64,000 nucleotides of DNA from Phalacrocorax aristotelis (Eukaryota; Chordata; Aves; Suliformes; Phalacrocoracidae): NCBI RefSeq assembly GCF_949628215.1, contig NC_134279.1:58077766-58141765 (forward strand), given 5' to 3'. Shown one piece after another: positions 62,517 to 64,000 of the stretch. The notes beneath the pieces are model-generated. The model was given only the letters and a program-made list of their open reading frames with translations. It searched no databases and had not been told where the DNA came from. The translations under genes were made by a program, and so were the position numbers. How positions within the stretch are numbered: position 1 is the stretch's first letter; every line of letters starts with the position of its first letter.

Positions 62517-64000
62517 CTGTAACAGCAGGCATTGTAACGGTTAAAATTGTCCCTCAGCAGAGACTTGGCGTTGAGTATAACCTTTCCATCCATTCTCCTA
62601 AAAACTCTCACTAGCAGTTTAGAACTTTGCTTTCCTATGCTGGCTATGCATCTTTTACATAAACACAGCCATTTTTCCCCTCTTCTGAAAAAAAAAAATC
62701 TGAAAAAATATGGCCAAGCTTTTTAAATCTAGATTGCTTGCAATATGCATGTTGTGATCGTCACAAAATCCTTCTGATTTCATAGTAGCTTTACTGTTTC
62801 TATCATCTAATCTTCGCTTGGAATTTACATCCTGTGATCTAAACTAAAATTGCAAAATTAAAAACGGTGGGTGTAATTTAATTAATTTTTAAGTGACGTG
62901 CCTCTCTATTGTTTCATATTTTATCATGAATAAAGAAATAATATTTTACTGGATAAAGAAAAGAAGGAAAATATAAATCCACACAGTTTTTGACATTCAA
63001 GTCACACTTATTTGGACTAACTTCCGCTACATTGGAGCACGTGAATCAACAGATCTACGCATCACATGAGCTTTATTAGGGCATCTAGACCTGATAACAA
63101 AAGAAATTGCTCCTCTCCCAGAGATCACAGCAACCTAAATTGATGAATAGATTAAAAAAGAGGAAAAAATATAAATTAAATTGGATTCTCACCACAAGCC
63201 GAGATCTGCCAGTTTGAGATTACCAGTTCACATGATATTTTTCATCAACTGTCCTCTCTCTCTGTTGCTTAAGTTTATTTGCGTTTTATATTAGTTTAGT
63301 GTTAATTCTGCTGGCGCTACGTGCCTGGTATTGATCCCTTTCCTATGTATGGATGCTGAAATGAACTTTTTTCTAGGTTTAGGTGAATGGACTGAACAGA
63401 GAGCCCCTACCATCATTCTAGGACCCCTGATGTAAGTGCAACTCAGGAAATTTAGCTCTAAAAAGCATTAGGTTACAGCTCGAAGTATACAAATGTCATT
63501 TTAGGAATAGCACAAGATAATGCAATTTACTTATCTCTGACAGATAATCCTTTTCTTTCAACACACAAGGCCTCACTGAACACTTGTTTCTACTGCATGG
63601 AGTAGCTGTTTCAAAAAATTATGTTTGTGCAGTGGTACCTTGCGTAAGAAGTATTTCTTATAAAAGCATTCCCAGTGTGCTTAAATTTATAGAGTAAAAT
63701 AATAACGCAGAAAATATATGTTTTTACAGCAAGAACACTCGTGAAGTACTTGAACACACCACTGGGAAAAAAAACAAGCTCTCAAGCAAAACTGCACAAA
63801 ATTACATTTATGGAAGCAACAGTATTCTGATCTCAAGAGATCCTGCTGACAAATCAATACGGAAGTTACTGAAAGAGAACTCAAATCACACACTTTTATT
63901 GTTAAAGTTGAAAACAATATAATCATTGTTGTTAGAATTCCAACATAATGATTTTTCTTTAAAGATTACAAAAGCAACATAGTTCTGACAAAGCAATGCA
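62517..64000 (-). other. N4BP2: N4BP2 intron (partial)
   Basis: The preceding Smr exon (with the LDLHG-type motif expected just upstream in the protein) is not found before the window ends, so this stretch is read as intron. It is AT-rich with no repeat or RNA gene recognised. Confidence 0.6.

Overview
This is vertebrate nuclear DNA, most likely from a bird or another sauropsid. The coding content is sparse, single-copy and intron-bearing, and intergenic DNA is AT-leaning with almost no recognisable interspersed repeats. Two neighbours fix the locus: the last two coding exons of N4BP2 and the complete single-exon coding region of RHOH, both on the minus strand. These genes are neighbours in the same order and orientation on human 4p14. 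The species cannot be named from sequence alone.

Layout. 1-3.5 kb: no gene recognised. 3.5-8.9 kb: two head-to-head genes, each with two exons, encoding proteins derived from a transposon-type tyrosine recombinase (DIRS/Ngaro/Crypton-like integrase fold). Gene A (minus, 378 aa) and gene B (plus, 364 aa) share a homologous short first exon, a phase-1 intron at the equivalent place, matching TATA/CCAAT promoters and a GC-rich intergenic block with a 126-bp tandem duplication. Both have Trp where the HxxR catalytic arginine should be, and both stop just before the place of the catalytic tyrosine. 8.9-30.5 kb: no gene recognised, a few small repeats. 30.5-31.9 kb: RHOH. 32-56.6 kb: probably introns/upstream region of RHOH and the RHOH-N4BP2 intergenic interval, with two weak unassigned exon candidates (about 35.1 and 40.1 kb). 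56.66-62.5 kb: N4BP2 3' end with a long AT-rich 3' UTR. 62.5-64 kb: N4BP2 intron.

How they relate. RHOH (haematopoietic, GTPase-deficient Rho protein) and N4BP2 (Smr-domain protein) are ordinary conserved residents. The notable content is the recombinase-derived pair. The evidence favours a host-domesticated, catalytically dead gene that acquired a 5' exon and promoter and then duplicated in inverted orientation. Its function is unknown. All exon joins are inferred from splice-site and frame logic; nothing was tested by search or transcript data.
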